A stretch of 33,396 nucleotides of DNA from an uncultured Fibrobacter sp. (GTDB lineage Bacteria; Fibrobacterota; Fibrobacteria; Fibrobacterales; Fibrobacteraceae): the NCBI RefSeq assembly GCF_937877005.1, contig NZ_CALEFV010000047.1, forward strand, positions 1 to 33,396, read 5' to 3'. Both the position numbers and the translations under genes were made by a program. Positions 23,278-30,668 of the stretch are shown here, one piece after another. A model generated the notes under the pieces. It did not search any database. It was not told the DNA's origin and saw only the letters and a list, made by a program, of their open reading frames with translations. Position 1 is the stretch's first letter. Each line of letters starts with the position of its first letter.

Positions 23278-23306
23278 ATTATAGATAAAAATGGACGGGT
23301 TTTAAA
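23278..23306 (-). promoter_or_regulatory. Promoter of tRNA-Pro
   Basis: TTTAAA (23301-23306), 17 bases, TATAAT (23278-23283). The -10 box is perfect, and the predicted start lies a few bases before the tRNA 5' end at 23265. Confidence 0.7.
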
Positions 23307-23343
23307 GGGGTAATCGCGAAAAAAATGAAAAATAGTCTCTTTT

Positions 23344-23784
23344 TTACGTTTTTGGGGGCTTGCCGAGAATCATGATGCTAGAACCGGCGTTGTCCGGTTC
23401 TACTTTATAGAGCTTTACACGGTTGCTCCATTCGGAACGGACTTTGCGGTCGATAATCCTCTTTACATTGCCGTAGCTCGGGTTTCCGCCGCCATGGATG
23501 ACACGGAGAATCTTGAGCCCGGCGATCATGAGGTCGTCGATGCGGCGCTCGACTGCTTCGGCAGCTTCGTCGGAGGTCATGCCGTGGAGGTCGATTTCGT
23601 CTTCGGGGATGGGTAGTTCCCATGCCGCCGGACTGCGGCGCATTTTTCGTCCGCGGGGATTCCGGGGGCGCGGGTGTGCTGCAGCCTCTTTTTCGGCTTC
23701 AATGCGCATCTGGTCGTCCTTGTTTTCCATACGGTGGTTTCGGATCCACTCCATCTGGAACTGTTCTTCTTCGTTCAGCGGCAT
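23344..23784 (-). CDS. Smr-domain protein
   Basis: A 146-aa protein with a C-terminal Smr (small MutS-related) domain. Residues 1-60 are charged (Arg/Glu-rich) and probably helical. The domain has DLHGMTSDEA and VIHGGG, matching the DLHG and HGxG motifs of Smr endonuclease domains, which nick DNA or RNA. AAAGGAAAT precedes ATG 23784. It is divergent from the solute-binding gene and stands alone. A stand-alone Smr gene like this may act in RNA or DNA quality control; the substrate is unknown. Confidence 0.85.
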   Translation of the reverse strand: MPLNEEEQFQMEWIRNHRMENKDDQMRIEAEKEAAAHPRPRNPRGRKMRRSPAAWELPIPEDEIDLHGMTSDEAAEAVERRIDDLMIAGLKILRVIHGGGNPSYGNVKRIIDRKVRSEWSNRVKLYKVEPDNAGSSIMILGKPPKT

Positions 23785-23902
23785 ATTTTCCTTTTTTTGG
23801 GCAAAAATAGAAAAATTTTCGGGTAATTCGTGCTAGGGGAGAGGGGCTTGAAGATTGAAGGATTGCTAGGCGAACTCCTTTAGATTTCTGTTTTTTTTTA
23901 TA

Positions 23903-23908
23903 TATTTT
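23903..23908 (+). promoter_or_regulatory. -10-like TATTTT seven bases before ATG
   Basis: TATTTT at 23903-23908 (within TATATTTTAG) lies exactly seven bases before ATG 23916, and no Shine-Dalgarno is present. The overlapping TATATT at 23901 would give nine bases. Confidence 0.45.
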
Positions 23909-23915
23909 AGTGTCA

Positions 23916-24764
23916 ATGGGTAGTGTTAGCGTGAAAAAAAGGCTTATTCTTTTTGTGCTGTTGATTTTGGGGACAGCCTTGATTGGTTGCAGGAATTCCG
24001 AAATTCCCCAGAATCGTGTTTTTTCCATCAATGATCTAGCGCACAAGAGGGTCGGCGTGCAGATTGGCAATACCGCTGAGACCTATGCGGCCGATTTTGG
24101 TGGGGATACTGCAAAAATCCAACTGGAAAGATTCAAGTCGCTTGATGGAGCGATACAGGCTCTACGTCAGGGTAAACTGGATGCGGTACTTTGCGACGAT
24201 GCCCCGGCTGCAGTTTACGTGGCCCGTTATCAGTCCCTGCGGATTTTGGAAGAAGTCTTTATGGAAGAGACTTATGCGGGTGTGATTTCCAAGGAAAGAT
24301 ATGGCCTTCTTGACACGGTGAATATAGCCTTGATTCAGATGCGTGCGATGGGGGTGTACGACTCCATTTTTGATTCCTACATCGGTGGCTCGGGAGATTA
24401 CCATTTCGTTCAGGATTCCATGAAGGGGCCTGCCCTTCGGCTTGCGACCAATGCGGAATTCCCTCCCTATGAGTACAAGACGGAAGATGGTTTCGGGGGT
24501 ATTGACATCGAAATTGCGCATTACATTGCTGACTTCATGGAAAGGCCTCTTGAAATCGTCAATATGGATTTCGATTCGATTATCGATGCCGTTAGGGAGA
24601 ACCGTGCCGATATTGGCCTTGCGGCGTTCTCGGTGACCGAAGAACGTGGACAGGTAATCAATTTTACGGATACCTACGCCAAGTCCAAGATTGTGGTCAT
24701 TGTACGCAGTGATGAAGACGAATCTCTCTTGTCGCTGATCAAGGATACCCTTTTGGGGGAATAG
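23916..24764 (+). CDS. Solute-binding lipoprotein with permuted amino-acid-binding lobes
   Basis: A 282-aa lipoprotein (signal KKRLILFVLLILGTALIGC, lipobox LIGC, Cys25) of the type 3 extracellular solute-binding family, which usually binds polar amino acids for ABC uptake. The order of its parts is unusual. Residues about 41-105 match lobe 2 (RVGVQIGNTAETYAAD ... GKLDAVLCDD); 108-158 match the lobe 1 return segment (ETYAGVISK ... MGVYDSIFDSYIGG); 174-264 match the normal N-terminus (RLATNAEFPPYEY ... GIDIEIAHYI ... FTDTY). Normal members begin with the last of these. Thus it looks circularly permuted at the lobe hinge. No permease or ATPase gene is adjacent. ATG 23916 is preferred over GTG 23910. 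Confidence 0.85.
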   Translation: MGSVSVKKRLILFVLLILGTALIGCRNSEIPQNRVFSINDLAHKRVGVQIGNTAETYAADFGGDTAKIQLERFKSLDGAIQALRQGKLDAVLCDDAPAAVYVARYQSLRILEEVFMEETYAGVISKERYGLLDTVNIALIQMRAMGVYDSIFDSYIGGSGDYHFVQDSMKGPALRLATNAEFPPYEYKTEDGFGGIDIEIAHYIADFMERPLEIVNMDFDSIIDAVRENRADIGLAAFSVTEERGQVINFTDTYAKSKIVVIVRSDEDESLLSLIKDTLLGE

Positions 24765-24766
24765 CC

Positions 24767-25606
24767 TTACTTGAAATTCCCGTGGTAATTCCAGCTCCAC
24801 TGGTCGGGATGTTCTCCAATCCATAGTTCCGTTTCTCTGGCGATGGACCGGACTAGGAGGTCTCCGTCCGTTTTTGGCGGATAAAACTGTTCAAAACGGA
24901 TTATGATCCGCTTATGAGGTGCATATTCAGTCCAGGTGCGGAAGGTGACGATGCCTGCTCCCATCTGGTTTACCTTTTGCAGAAGTCTAAGGTATAGGGT
25001 ACTTTGTTGCCCAAAGAGTTCAACGGGGTTTCCTTTGGTGTTCTTACCCTGATCTACGACCATTGCGAGAATTCCTCCGGTCCTAAATAGGTCACGGATA
25101 AGTTTGCCCGTTTCGGCGGGATGATACTCGACAAGGTTTGGATCGTGACGGAAATCTTCGAGGCACTTGCGGAAAGCGTCGTCGCCAATGGAATCGGTTA
25201 TCAGATGGACGCTTGTGCTGAAGCGACAAAGGCTACGGTGTAGCAGCTCGAATGCTCCCTGGTGGATGCTGATTGCTGCAATGGGGCCCGCTTTGACTGC
25301 ATTTCGGATGATTTCCTCGTTTTCGAAAGTAATGCAGTTTTCTACACTTTTGAAGCGTGCTAGTCCGCGGTATGAATCAAGTGCGTTCCTGAAGATTCCC
25401 CAGAAAACGTCCCGTGCGCATACGCTGGATTTCAGGTAAGCTTTTGCGTTAGCGAGGTGCCTTACCGTGCGTCCGTAAGCACGCTCGGTATGCAGCGCCT
25501 TGTAAATCGGAAAAGCGAGTGTAAATAGCGCAGCGTAGAATGCGTTTGGCAGGCGGAGCAGGAAATGGAAAGTCGCTTTGTACAGAACGAACTTGATTTC
25601 CTTCAT
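24767..25606 (-). CDS. LpxL/HtrB-like lysophospholipid acyltransferase
   Basis: A 279-aa member of the LpxL/HtrB lauroyl/myristoyl acyltransferase family, which adds secondary acyl chains to lipid A at the inner membrane face. The HX4E motif is at His115-Glu120 (HQGAFE), the N-terminus is hydrophobic (LLRLPNAFYAALFTLAFPIY), and it ends in HPDQWSWNYH, close to the HPEQW motif of the family. Which acyl-acceptor it uses cannot be told from sequence. AGGAAGG precedes ATG 25606. It is the last gene of the mraY-UDPGP-acyltransferase run and converges with the solute-binding gene, 2 bases apart. Confidence 0.8.
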   Translation of the reverse strand: MKEIKFVLYKATFHFLLRLPNAFYAALFTLAFPIYKALHTERAYGRTVRHLANAKAYLKSSVCARDVFWGIFRNALDSYRGLARFKSVENCITFENEEIIRNAVKAGPIAAISIHQGAFELLHRSLCRFSTSVHLITDSIGDDAFRKCLEDFRHDPNLVEYHPAETGKLIRDLFRTGGILAMVVDQGKNTKGNPVELFGQQSTLYLRLLQKVNQMGAGIVTFRTWTEYAPHKRIIIRFEQFYPPKTDGDLLVRSIARETELWIGEHPDQWSWNYHGNFK

Positions 25607-25639
25607 TGATCCTTCCTATTTCCTGCAGTCTACTTCCTA

Positions 25640-26977
25640 CTATTCTTCGTCAAATTCCAGAATATTTCTTCCCAGTTCACGCTCGAACAGTCGGCGGGAA
25701 AGTCCTTCTCCGGCATAGCTGATGGTGGGGGACACCTCATAAAGTTTGTTCGGGTTGATTTCGACATGCGCCTTGCGTAACCATTCGCGGTGCAGGCGGC
25801 CAATCATGTTGCGGGCGGTCTTAGGTGAATCGTTTCCTTCGGCATTCTTTACCGGAGAAAATTCTTCTTCGCGGATGACTCCGAAAGGCATCATGCTGCC
25901 GAGCAACGGGAACGCGTCGAACAGAAACTGCTCAAATTTCCAACATTTCTCGATGCCGCAGACGGTCTTTCTAGCGGTGTGCCACGGAAGTCTGCTCGTC
26001 TGCAGCTTGCGTAAGCCCTCGATTTTGAATAAATGAATGGCAAGGTTGCCGCCGTCAAAGACGAGGCTTCCGTCCGGATTAGTCATGTCGCGGTACTGTT
26101 CCGGAAGGTCGCTGTATTCCACGACTCCAGGCTTACCGTTCTGCAGGGCGAAAATGCCGACCTTTTCGTTCGGACCGGCTTTGTGTACGACCTTGGAAGC
26201 GGACATGCTGCGGCCTTCGCTGGCGAGTGCTCCGATAAAGGCTGGGTCGCAAATGCGGCAGAGGGCGTTGTCTACGCTGTAAAGGAATACGTAGCGCACT
26301 CCCTTTTCGACGAGCCAGGCTAGCGTTCCGCTCTGGGCGAGGGCCCTGAAGCATCCTCCGTTTCCGTCGGGAACAAGGGCGAGGCGGTTGTTTTCGTCAA
26401 CGACGGCCTTCCCGTTCGGGTCTAGGGCGCAAATGGTTCCCTGGGCAAAGAAACGGATGTCTTCGCGGGCGTACCCGAAGAAATGATGTTCCGTGAAGAA
26501 CTTGACTGTTGCATCATGATTCAGCGGACTTGTCATGATGCACCACGGAATCGGGTGGCCGACCTGTGCGGCGAGATTCTGCAAGCGTTCCGCCTGCAGC
26601 TGGAAGAGACTCTTGTGACTCGGAAGGCCGATGTCGAACATGCCCTTCGGGCCGTCGAAACCGAGACGGGATCCTTGTCCGCCAGCGACGAGGAATGCGG
26701 CTACCTGCCCCTTGCCAAGAAGCACCCGTCCCGTTTCGTTCCAAAAATTATAGCGCAGGTCGTCTGCAGCAACCTTGAAAGGCATGGGCTTCAGGTCGTT
26801 TGAAACATTGTCTTCTAGGGACGCGTTGGATTTCTCGGTGTAAAGAGCCTTCAGTTCGTCCCAATTCTGACTTGCGATGTCTCGTTCCAGAAGGGAGCGG
26901 GCTTCGCCGCTCAAAGATTCCAGTTTCGCAACAAGTTCCTGTTGGCCTGCTGCGTTCAAAGTTTCGGTAATGTCCAT
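25640..26977 (-). CDS. UDP-sugar pyrophosphorylase (UDPGP family, UAP1-like)
   Basis: A 445-aa UTP-dependent uridylyltransferase of the eukaryote-like UDPGP family, which makes UDP-GlcNAc, UDP-GalNAc or UDP-glucose. The signature LVAGGQGSRLGFDGPKGM is at residues 96-113, with GNGGCFRAL and the metal/sugar-binding YSVDNAL later. Bacterial UDP-GlcNAc synthesis normally uses GlmU; a UDPGP-type enzyme is less usual. Context beside mraY suggests sugar nucleotides for cell-wall or lipopolysaccharide. It begins 3 bases after the mraY stop; TTAGGTAG at that junction is a weak ribosome site. Confidence 0.78.
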   Translation of the reverse strand: MDITETLNAAGQQELVAKLESLSGEARSLLERDIASQNWDELKALYTEKSNASLEDNVSNDLKPMPFKVAADDLRYNFWNETGRVLLGKGQVAAFLVAGGQGSRLGFDGPKGMFDIGLPSHKSLFQLQAERLQNLAAQVGHPIPWCIMTSPLNHDATVKFFTEHHFFGYAREDIRFFAQGTICALDPNGKAVVDENNRLALVPDGNGGCFRALAQSGTLAWLVEKGVRYVFLYSVDNALCRICDPAFIGALASEGRSMSASKVVHKAGPNEKVGIFALQNGKPGVVEYSDLPEQYRDMTNPDGSLVFDGGNLAIHLFKIEGLRKLQTSRLPWHTARKTVCGIEKCWKFEQFLFDAFPLLGSMMPFGVIREEEFSPVKNAEGNDSPKTARNMIGRLHREWLRKAHVEINPNKLYEVSPTISYAGEGLSRRLFERELGRNILEFDEE

Positions 26978-26980
26978 ATT

Positions 26981-28129
26981 CTACCTAATGCCGAAGAAAA
27001 TCACCATGCTCAAGATGAGAGCGAAGATGCTCACCAGGTGCATACGCCACACGATTTTGGAATTCATGAGTGGCTTGCTTGGAAAACGTCCTTCCCACTT
27101 CTTTTGGTAGTGGTGGTGAAGCGGAGCGCATAGGAAAATGCGCTTGCCGGTTCCTGTAGTCTTTTTAGTAAACTTGAACCACAAAATCTGCAGCAGCACG
27201 GAGCATGCTTCGGCGATGATGATGATGCACACGATGGGGAGGAATAACCCCGCCTGCACCAGGATGAACATGATGCCAATTGCAGCGCCGAAGCCGACGG
27301 AGCCTGCGTCGCCCATGTAGATTTCTGCCGGAGGACTGTTGAACCACAGGTAGGCGAGAAGGGCGCCTGCTATGGAGGTGGCTAAGGGGAATAGTTCGTC
27401 GCAGCCGGGCAGATAGGGCACACTTAGGTACTGGCTAAAGATAAAGTTGCCGCTTACGTAGGCGACTAAACCCACGAATACCATGCTAGTGAGAATAGGT
27501 ACCGAGACTAGACTGTCAAGCCCGTCGGTAAAGTTTGTTCCATTGGCAGCGGCGGCAATTACGAAGGTCATGAAACCGACGAAGATCCAATTGGGGAGAT
27601 GTAGCTGGAAGACGTCGATGGGGAGGAATGGAATGGTGAGATCGCCCTTGAGCTCGGGAATGAACTTGTAACAGAAAATAGCGACCACGAGGCTGAAGAG
27701 AAAGTATAGCCCGAGGCGCAGGCTGCTTGAAATGCCATCGGCCTTGTCCATATAGTCGGCTGCTTTAAGCTTGCCGAGCTTGATGAGACGCTTGGCGCGG
27801 ACTTTCGCGATGTCGTCGATTGCGCCTACGGCGGAGAATGCGGCAAGGATGACAAGGGTGGATATCGTGTAGCTGTTCATCTTGCAAACGAGGAGCGAGA
27901 CGATTTCAACCACGATTACAAGTAGAAGCCCGCCCATAATCGGGGGAGACTTGGTTTTTCCGTCCTTGTCGAAGTCCGAGGTTGCGTCGAGGCTTTGAAG
28001 CTTGCGGATGTATACCGGCATGAAGCTCATGACGAAAATGATGGATAGCATGGCGGCGACACCTGCACGGAACAGACGGCCGTCGAAGAGGTCTATACTG
28101 GTTAGATGATAAAGCCACTGGCAAAGCAT
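26981..28129 (-). CDS. mraY: Phospho-N-acetylmuramoyl-pentapeptide-transferase (MraY)
   Basis: A 382-aa integral membrane transferase that makes lipid I from UDP-MurNAc-pentapeptide and undecaprenyl phosphate. Family motifs: KSPPIMGG, GAIDD, NFTDGLDSLVS, AEIYMGDAGSVGFG and APLHHHY; about 10 hydrophobic segments. The gene is not in a visible dcw cluster (no mur or fts neighbours); it heads an operon with a UDPGP-type uridylyltransferase and an acyltransferase. TATCTT lies six bases before ATG 28129, so the mRNA may be leaderless. The gene on the other side is divergent. Confidence 0.9.
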   Translation of the reverse strand: MLCQWLYHLTSIDLFDGRLFRAGVAAMLSIIFVMSFMPVYIRKLQSLDATSDFDKDGKTKSPPIMGGLLLVIVVEIVSLLVCKMNSYTISTLVILAAFSAVGAIDDIAKVRAKRLIKLGKLKAADYMDKADGISSSLRLGLYFLFSLVVAIFCYKFIPELKGDLTIPFLPIDVFQLHLPNWIFVGFMTFVIAAAANGTNFTDGLDSLVSVPILTSMVFVGLVAYVSGNFIFSQYLSVPYLPGCDELFPLATSIAGALLAYLWFNSPPAEIYMGDAGSVGFGAAIGIMFILVQAGLFLPIVCIIIIAEACSVLLQILWFKFTKKTTGTGKRIFLCAPLHHHYQKKWEGRFPSKPLMNSKIVWRMHLVSIFALILSMVIFFGIR

Positions 28130-28135
28130 ATTGCA

Positions 28136-28141
28136 AAGATA
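28136..28141 (-). promoter_or_regulatory. -10-like TATCTT six bases before mraY ATG
   Basis: TATCTTTG on the minus strand; TATCTT ends six bases before ATG 28129. No Shine-Dalgarno is present. Confidence 0.45.
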
Positions 28142-28182
28142 AAATATTGTATTTGTATTGGCATTGAATGTCTGAAAATTTC

Positions 28183-28188
28183 TACATT
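28183..28188 (+). promoter_or_regulatory. -10-like TACATT seven bases before ATG
   Basis: TACATT at 28183-28188 lies exactly seven bases before ATG 28196. The intervening ATAGAAC has no Shine-Dalgarno. Confidence 0.4.
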
Positions 28189-28195
28189 ATAGAAC

Positions 28196-28687
28196 ATGAG
28201 TGAATTGCATATCGATTGTCCGCATTGCGGAACTTCATTTGACGCTAGTATCCAAGGTGACAGTGCCAATATGATGGTCTTTTGCTGCGCCCGTTGCAAG
28301 ACTCCCTTGATGTATTATCACGGAGAGGTTGCCGAACTGGACCGCAAGGAATTTGCCGGACTTCGCAAGAAACTCAGTCGTGCGATTGACGCTGTCGTCA
28401 ATAATGGGGGGGCCATGGGGGCGGTGGCCGAGGCTCTCAAGAAAATGGTCGATGCATCCGAAGCCCTGGCCGAAGAGCGTTCATCCGAAAAAGGGGATGG
28501 TATGCCTGTGCCGCGCGAGGGCTCTGCGCCGTCCGAGTTCGAGAATGAAGCTGAAAAATTCGCTGGTGCCATGCTGTCAAACGATGCCGAACCGGTTCGT
28601 CCTGCTGCGATTTCGGACGATACCCTTGCCGATTTGCAGAAAAATCTTGACGAACTTGATGTCGACAGCTTTCTTGCGAAACTCTAA
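28196..28687 (+). CDS. Zinc-ribbon protein, unknown function
   Basis: A 163-aa protein with an N-terminal zinc ribbon: CPHC and, about 20 residues on, CCARC. The rest is helical and acidic (EGSAPSEFENEAEK), with no domain I recognise. It may be a regulator or adaptor; no operon partner. It diverges from mraY (66-base gap) and converges with NrnA (5-base gap). ATG 28196 sits seven bases after TACATT and is supported by the ribbon starting four residues later. Confidence 0.65.
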   Translation: MSELHIDCPHCGTSFDASIQGDSANMMVFCCARCKTPLMYYHGEVAELDRKEFAGLRKKLSRAIDAVVNNGGAMGAVAEALKKMVDASEALAEERSSEKGDGMPVPREGSAPSEFENEAEKFAGAMLSNDAEPVRPAAISDDTLADLQKNLDELDVDSFLAKL

Positions 28688-28692
28688 GCTTT

Positions 28693-29655
28693 TTAGGAAA
28701 GCTGCTTCTGTATTAGTCCGAGAATCTTCTCGATAGCAACATCGGGTGTGTAGCTCGTGTCGCCGCCGGCAGCGCGGGTGTGTCCGCCGCCTCCGAATTC
28801 TTTTGCGATGGCGTTTACATCGACTACGTAGTTGCTGCGCAGGCTAATCTTGTACTTGCCGTTGACGGGGTACAGGAATAGGGCAACTTCCGTGCCGCCG
28901 ACCTCGCGAATGGTGTCGATGACATTTGAAAGCTCGACCGGCGTTACTTCGAAGCGCGTCATGTCTTCGGGAGTAATGTGGGCGTAAACGACCTTGCCAT
29001 CGAGTCCGAGCTTGCAGTTTTCCATGACGAATCCGGTCACGAGTGTCTGCTTGTAGGTGCGCGTATAGTAAGTCTCGTTTACGATTTTGGCAAAGTCAAT
29101 TCCCTTTTCGATCAAGTCTCCTACGACTTGCATGGTGCGCTTGCCGGTGCAGCTGAACTTGAAGGCGCCCGTGTCGTGCACGATGCCCAGGTACATGCTG
29201 TTTGCCGCTTCTTTCGAAATCTTGTTCTTGTCGAGATTTATGTAAAGTACCTCGCTTGCGGAACTTGCTTCGCTCTCCACCAGGTTCAGTGTGCAAAGGT
29301 TCAGCGGGTTCGAAATATGGTGGTCAATGTTGATGGTTTTCTTTGCTGTCTTGATGCAGTCGGCTCCATTTGCGCCTACCCGTTCAAAGCTCGGCGTATC
29401 CATCAAGAATGCAAGATCATACGGTTTGCCGCTGTTACATTCGGCTGTGTAGAGAGGGTTGGCGTCACTTGTTCCGCGTAAAATCTTGTAGCTTTCGGGG
29501 AAGTTTTCAAGGTACAGGTCCACGCTTATGTTCGGATAGTTGTCTTTGACATAGTTATAAATACCCGTGGTGGATCCTACGCAGTCCCCGTCCGGACGCA
29601 CATGGCCGAAAATGGCAACAGAGCTAGCTTCGCTCAAAAATTCGTCAATCTTCAT
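28693..29655 (-). CDS. nrnA: Bifunctional oligoribonuclease/PAP phosphatase NrnA (DHH/DHHA1)
   Basis: A 320-aa DHH-family phosphoesterase that degrades short RNA oligonucleotides and 3'-phosphoadenosine-5'-phosphate. The N-terminal DHH domain has HVRPDGDC (residues 18-25), MDT and NIDHH (DHH at 111-113); the C-terminal DHHA1 domain has GGGGHTRAAGG. All are present, so it should be active with Mn. ATG 29655 (MKIDEF) is preferred over the upstream in-frame ATG 29904, which lies inside the divergent HAD gene. TATATT lies six bases before it. Confidence 0.88.
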   Translation of the reverse strand: MKIDEFLSEASSVAIFGHVRPDGDCVGSTTGIYNYVKDNYPNISVDLYLENFPESYKILRGTSDANPLYTAECNSGKPYDLAFLMDTPSFERVGANGADCIKTAKKTINIDHHISNPLNLCTLNLVESEASSASEVLYINLDKNKISKEAANSMYLGIVHDTGAFKFSCTGKRTMQVVGDLIEKGIDFAKIVNETYYTRTYKQTLVTGFVMENCKLGLDGKVVYAHITPEDMTRFEVTPVELSNVIDTIREVGGTEVALFLYPVNGKYKISLRSNYVVDVNAIAKEFGGGGHTRAAGGDTSYTPDVAIEKILGLIQKQLS

Positions 29656-29661
29656 ATCAAT

Positions 29662-29682
29662 AATATAGTCAATTTCTATATT
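29662..29682. promoter_or_regulatory. Two divergent -10-like boxes in a 34-bp spacer
   Basis: The spacer 29656-29689 holds TATATT on the minus strand (29662-29667, six bases from the nrnA ATG) and TATATT on the plus strand (29677-29682, seven bases from the HAD ATG). There is no room for ribosome sites or leaders, so both -35 boxes would lie inside the opposite gene. Confidence 0.6.
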
Positions 29683-29689
29683 GCGTTCT

Positions 29690-30544
29690 ATGAAACTCCT
29701 TTTTACCGACCTGGACGGAACATTGCTTACCGATGACAAGCGGATTCTCGATGTGGATATGGATGCCATTGGGAAAATGCTGGAATGTGGCCATAAGCTT
29801 GTACTCTGCACGGGGCGTCCGCTTACGAGCGCCAAGATGCTTGCAAAAAGGTATGGTTTCGACAAGCCGGGATTTTTTCTGGTGAGTTTCAATGGCGGAC
29901 TCATATACGATTATGCCGCCGAAAAGGCGATCCTCACGCGTCACATTCCGGTCGAATCTGTTAAGTTTATCATGGATGCCGCCCATGCCCGTGGAATGCA
30001 CGCGCACACCTATGCGGGTGACCTGGTCGTTTCGGAACATGAAACTGAACAGCTCAAGACATACTGTAGCATCATGCAGATGGATTACCTGGTTGTTGAC
30101 GACATTTGCGAATATTTCGGCAAAATCGCGCCCGAAACCGTTCCGGGCGCTCCGATTAACGTGGTGGTGAAACCACCCATCAAGGTAAACGTAATTACGC
30201 CCTTTGACCATGAGAGTTTAATCGATTTTCGCGCGGAAATGCGGAAATCGACGGCAGGAAAGCTCTTTGATGTATTCAGTAAGCCCGAAATGCTTGAATT
30301 TTCGCACCTGAAGTCCAATAAGGGTGAGGCGGTGCGCTATATGGCCGAATATTATGGGGTTCCTCTGGCAGACACGATCGCTGTGGGGGACGAGGAGAAC
30401 GATTGTCCCATGATCGAGGCTGCCGGAATCGGAGTTGCCATGTCAAATGCCTCTCTGGTGACAAAGAATGCTGCCGACTATGTAACCCGGGTTGACAATA
30501 ACCATGGTGGCATTGCGGAAATTATTGAAAAATTCGTTTTCTAG
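29690..30544 (+). CDS. HAD-family (Cof-type) phosphatase
   Basis: A 284-aa haloacid dehalogenase-superfamily phosphatase of the Cof/YbiV type, acting on sugar phosphates, nucleotides or flavin mononucleotide; the substrate is not predictable. Motif I is DLDGTLLTDD (nucleophile Asp), motif II CTGRP, a Lys in motif III, and motif IV GDEENDCPM. The C2-type cap lies between. ATG 29690 follows TATATT by seven bases. It faces nrnA across a 34-bp spacer and is followed by 124 bases before the FIST-GGDEF gene. Confidence 0.88.
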   Translation: MKLLFTDLDGTLLTDDKRILDVDMDAIGKMLECGHKLVLCTGRPLTSAKMLAKRYGFDKPGFFLVSFNGGLIYDYAAEKAILTRHIPVESVKFIMDAAHARGMHAHTYAGDLVVSEHETEQLKTYCSIMQMDYLVVDDICEYFGKIAPETVPGAPINVVVKPPIKVNVITPFDHESLIDFRAEMRKSTAGKLFDVFSKPEMLEFSHLKSNKGEAVRYMAEYYGVPLADTIAVGDEENDCPMIEAAGIGVAMSNASLVTKNAADYVTRVDNNHGGIAEIIEKFVF

Positions 30545-30610
30545 CTTAATTTGGCCTTTTTTTCATTTTTTTAGTGAATAATCCATATAGGAATAATAGG
30601 GGGGCTTTTT

Positions 30611-30640
30611 TTTACACTTTTGACCTTACTTTGGTATATC
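30611..30640 (+). promoter_or_regulatory. Promoter of the FIST-GGDEF gene
   Basis: TTTACA (30611-30616), 18 bases, TATATC (30635-30640), about 28 bases before ATG 30669. AAAGG lies between. The -10 and -35 each match 5 of 6 consensus bases. Confidence 0.5.
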
Positions 30641-30668
30641 TTGAAAAAAAGGATGGAATTGCGTTGTC

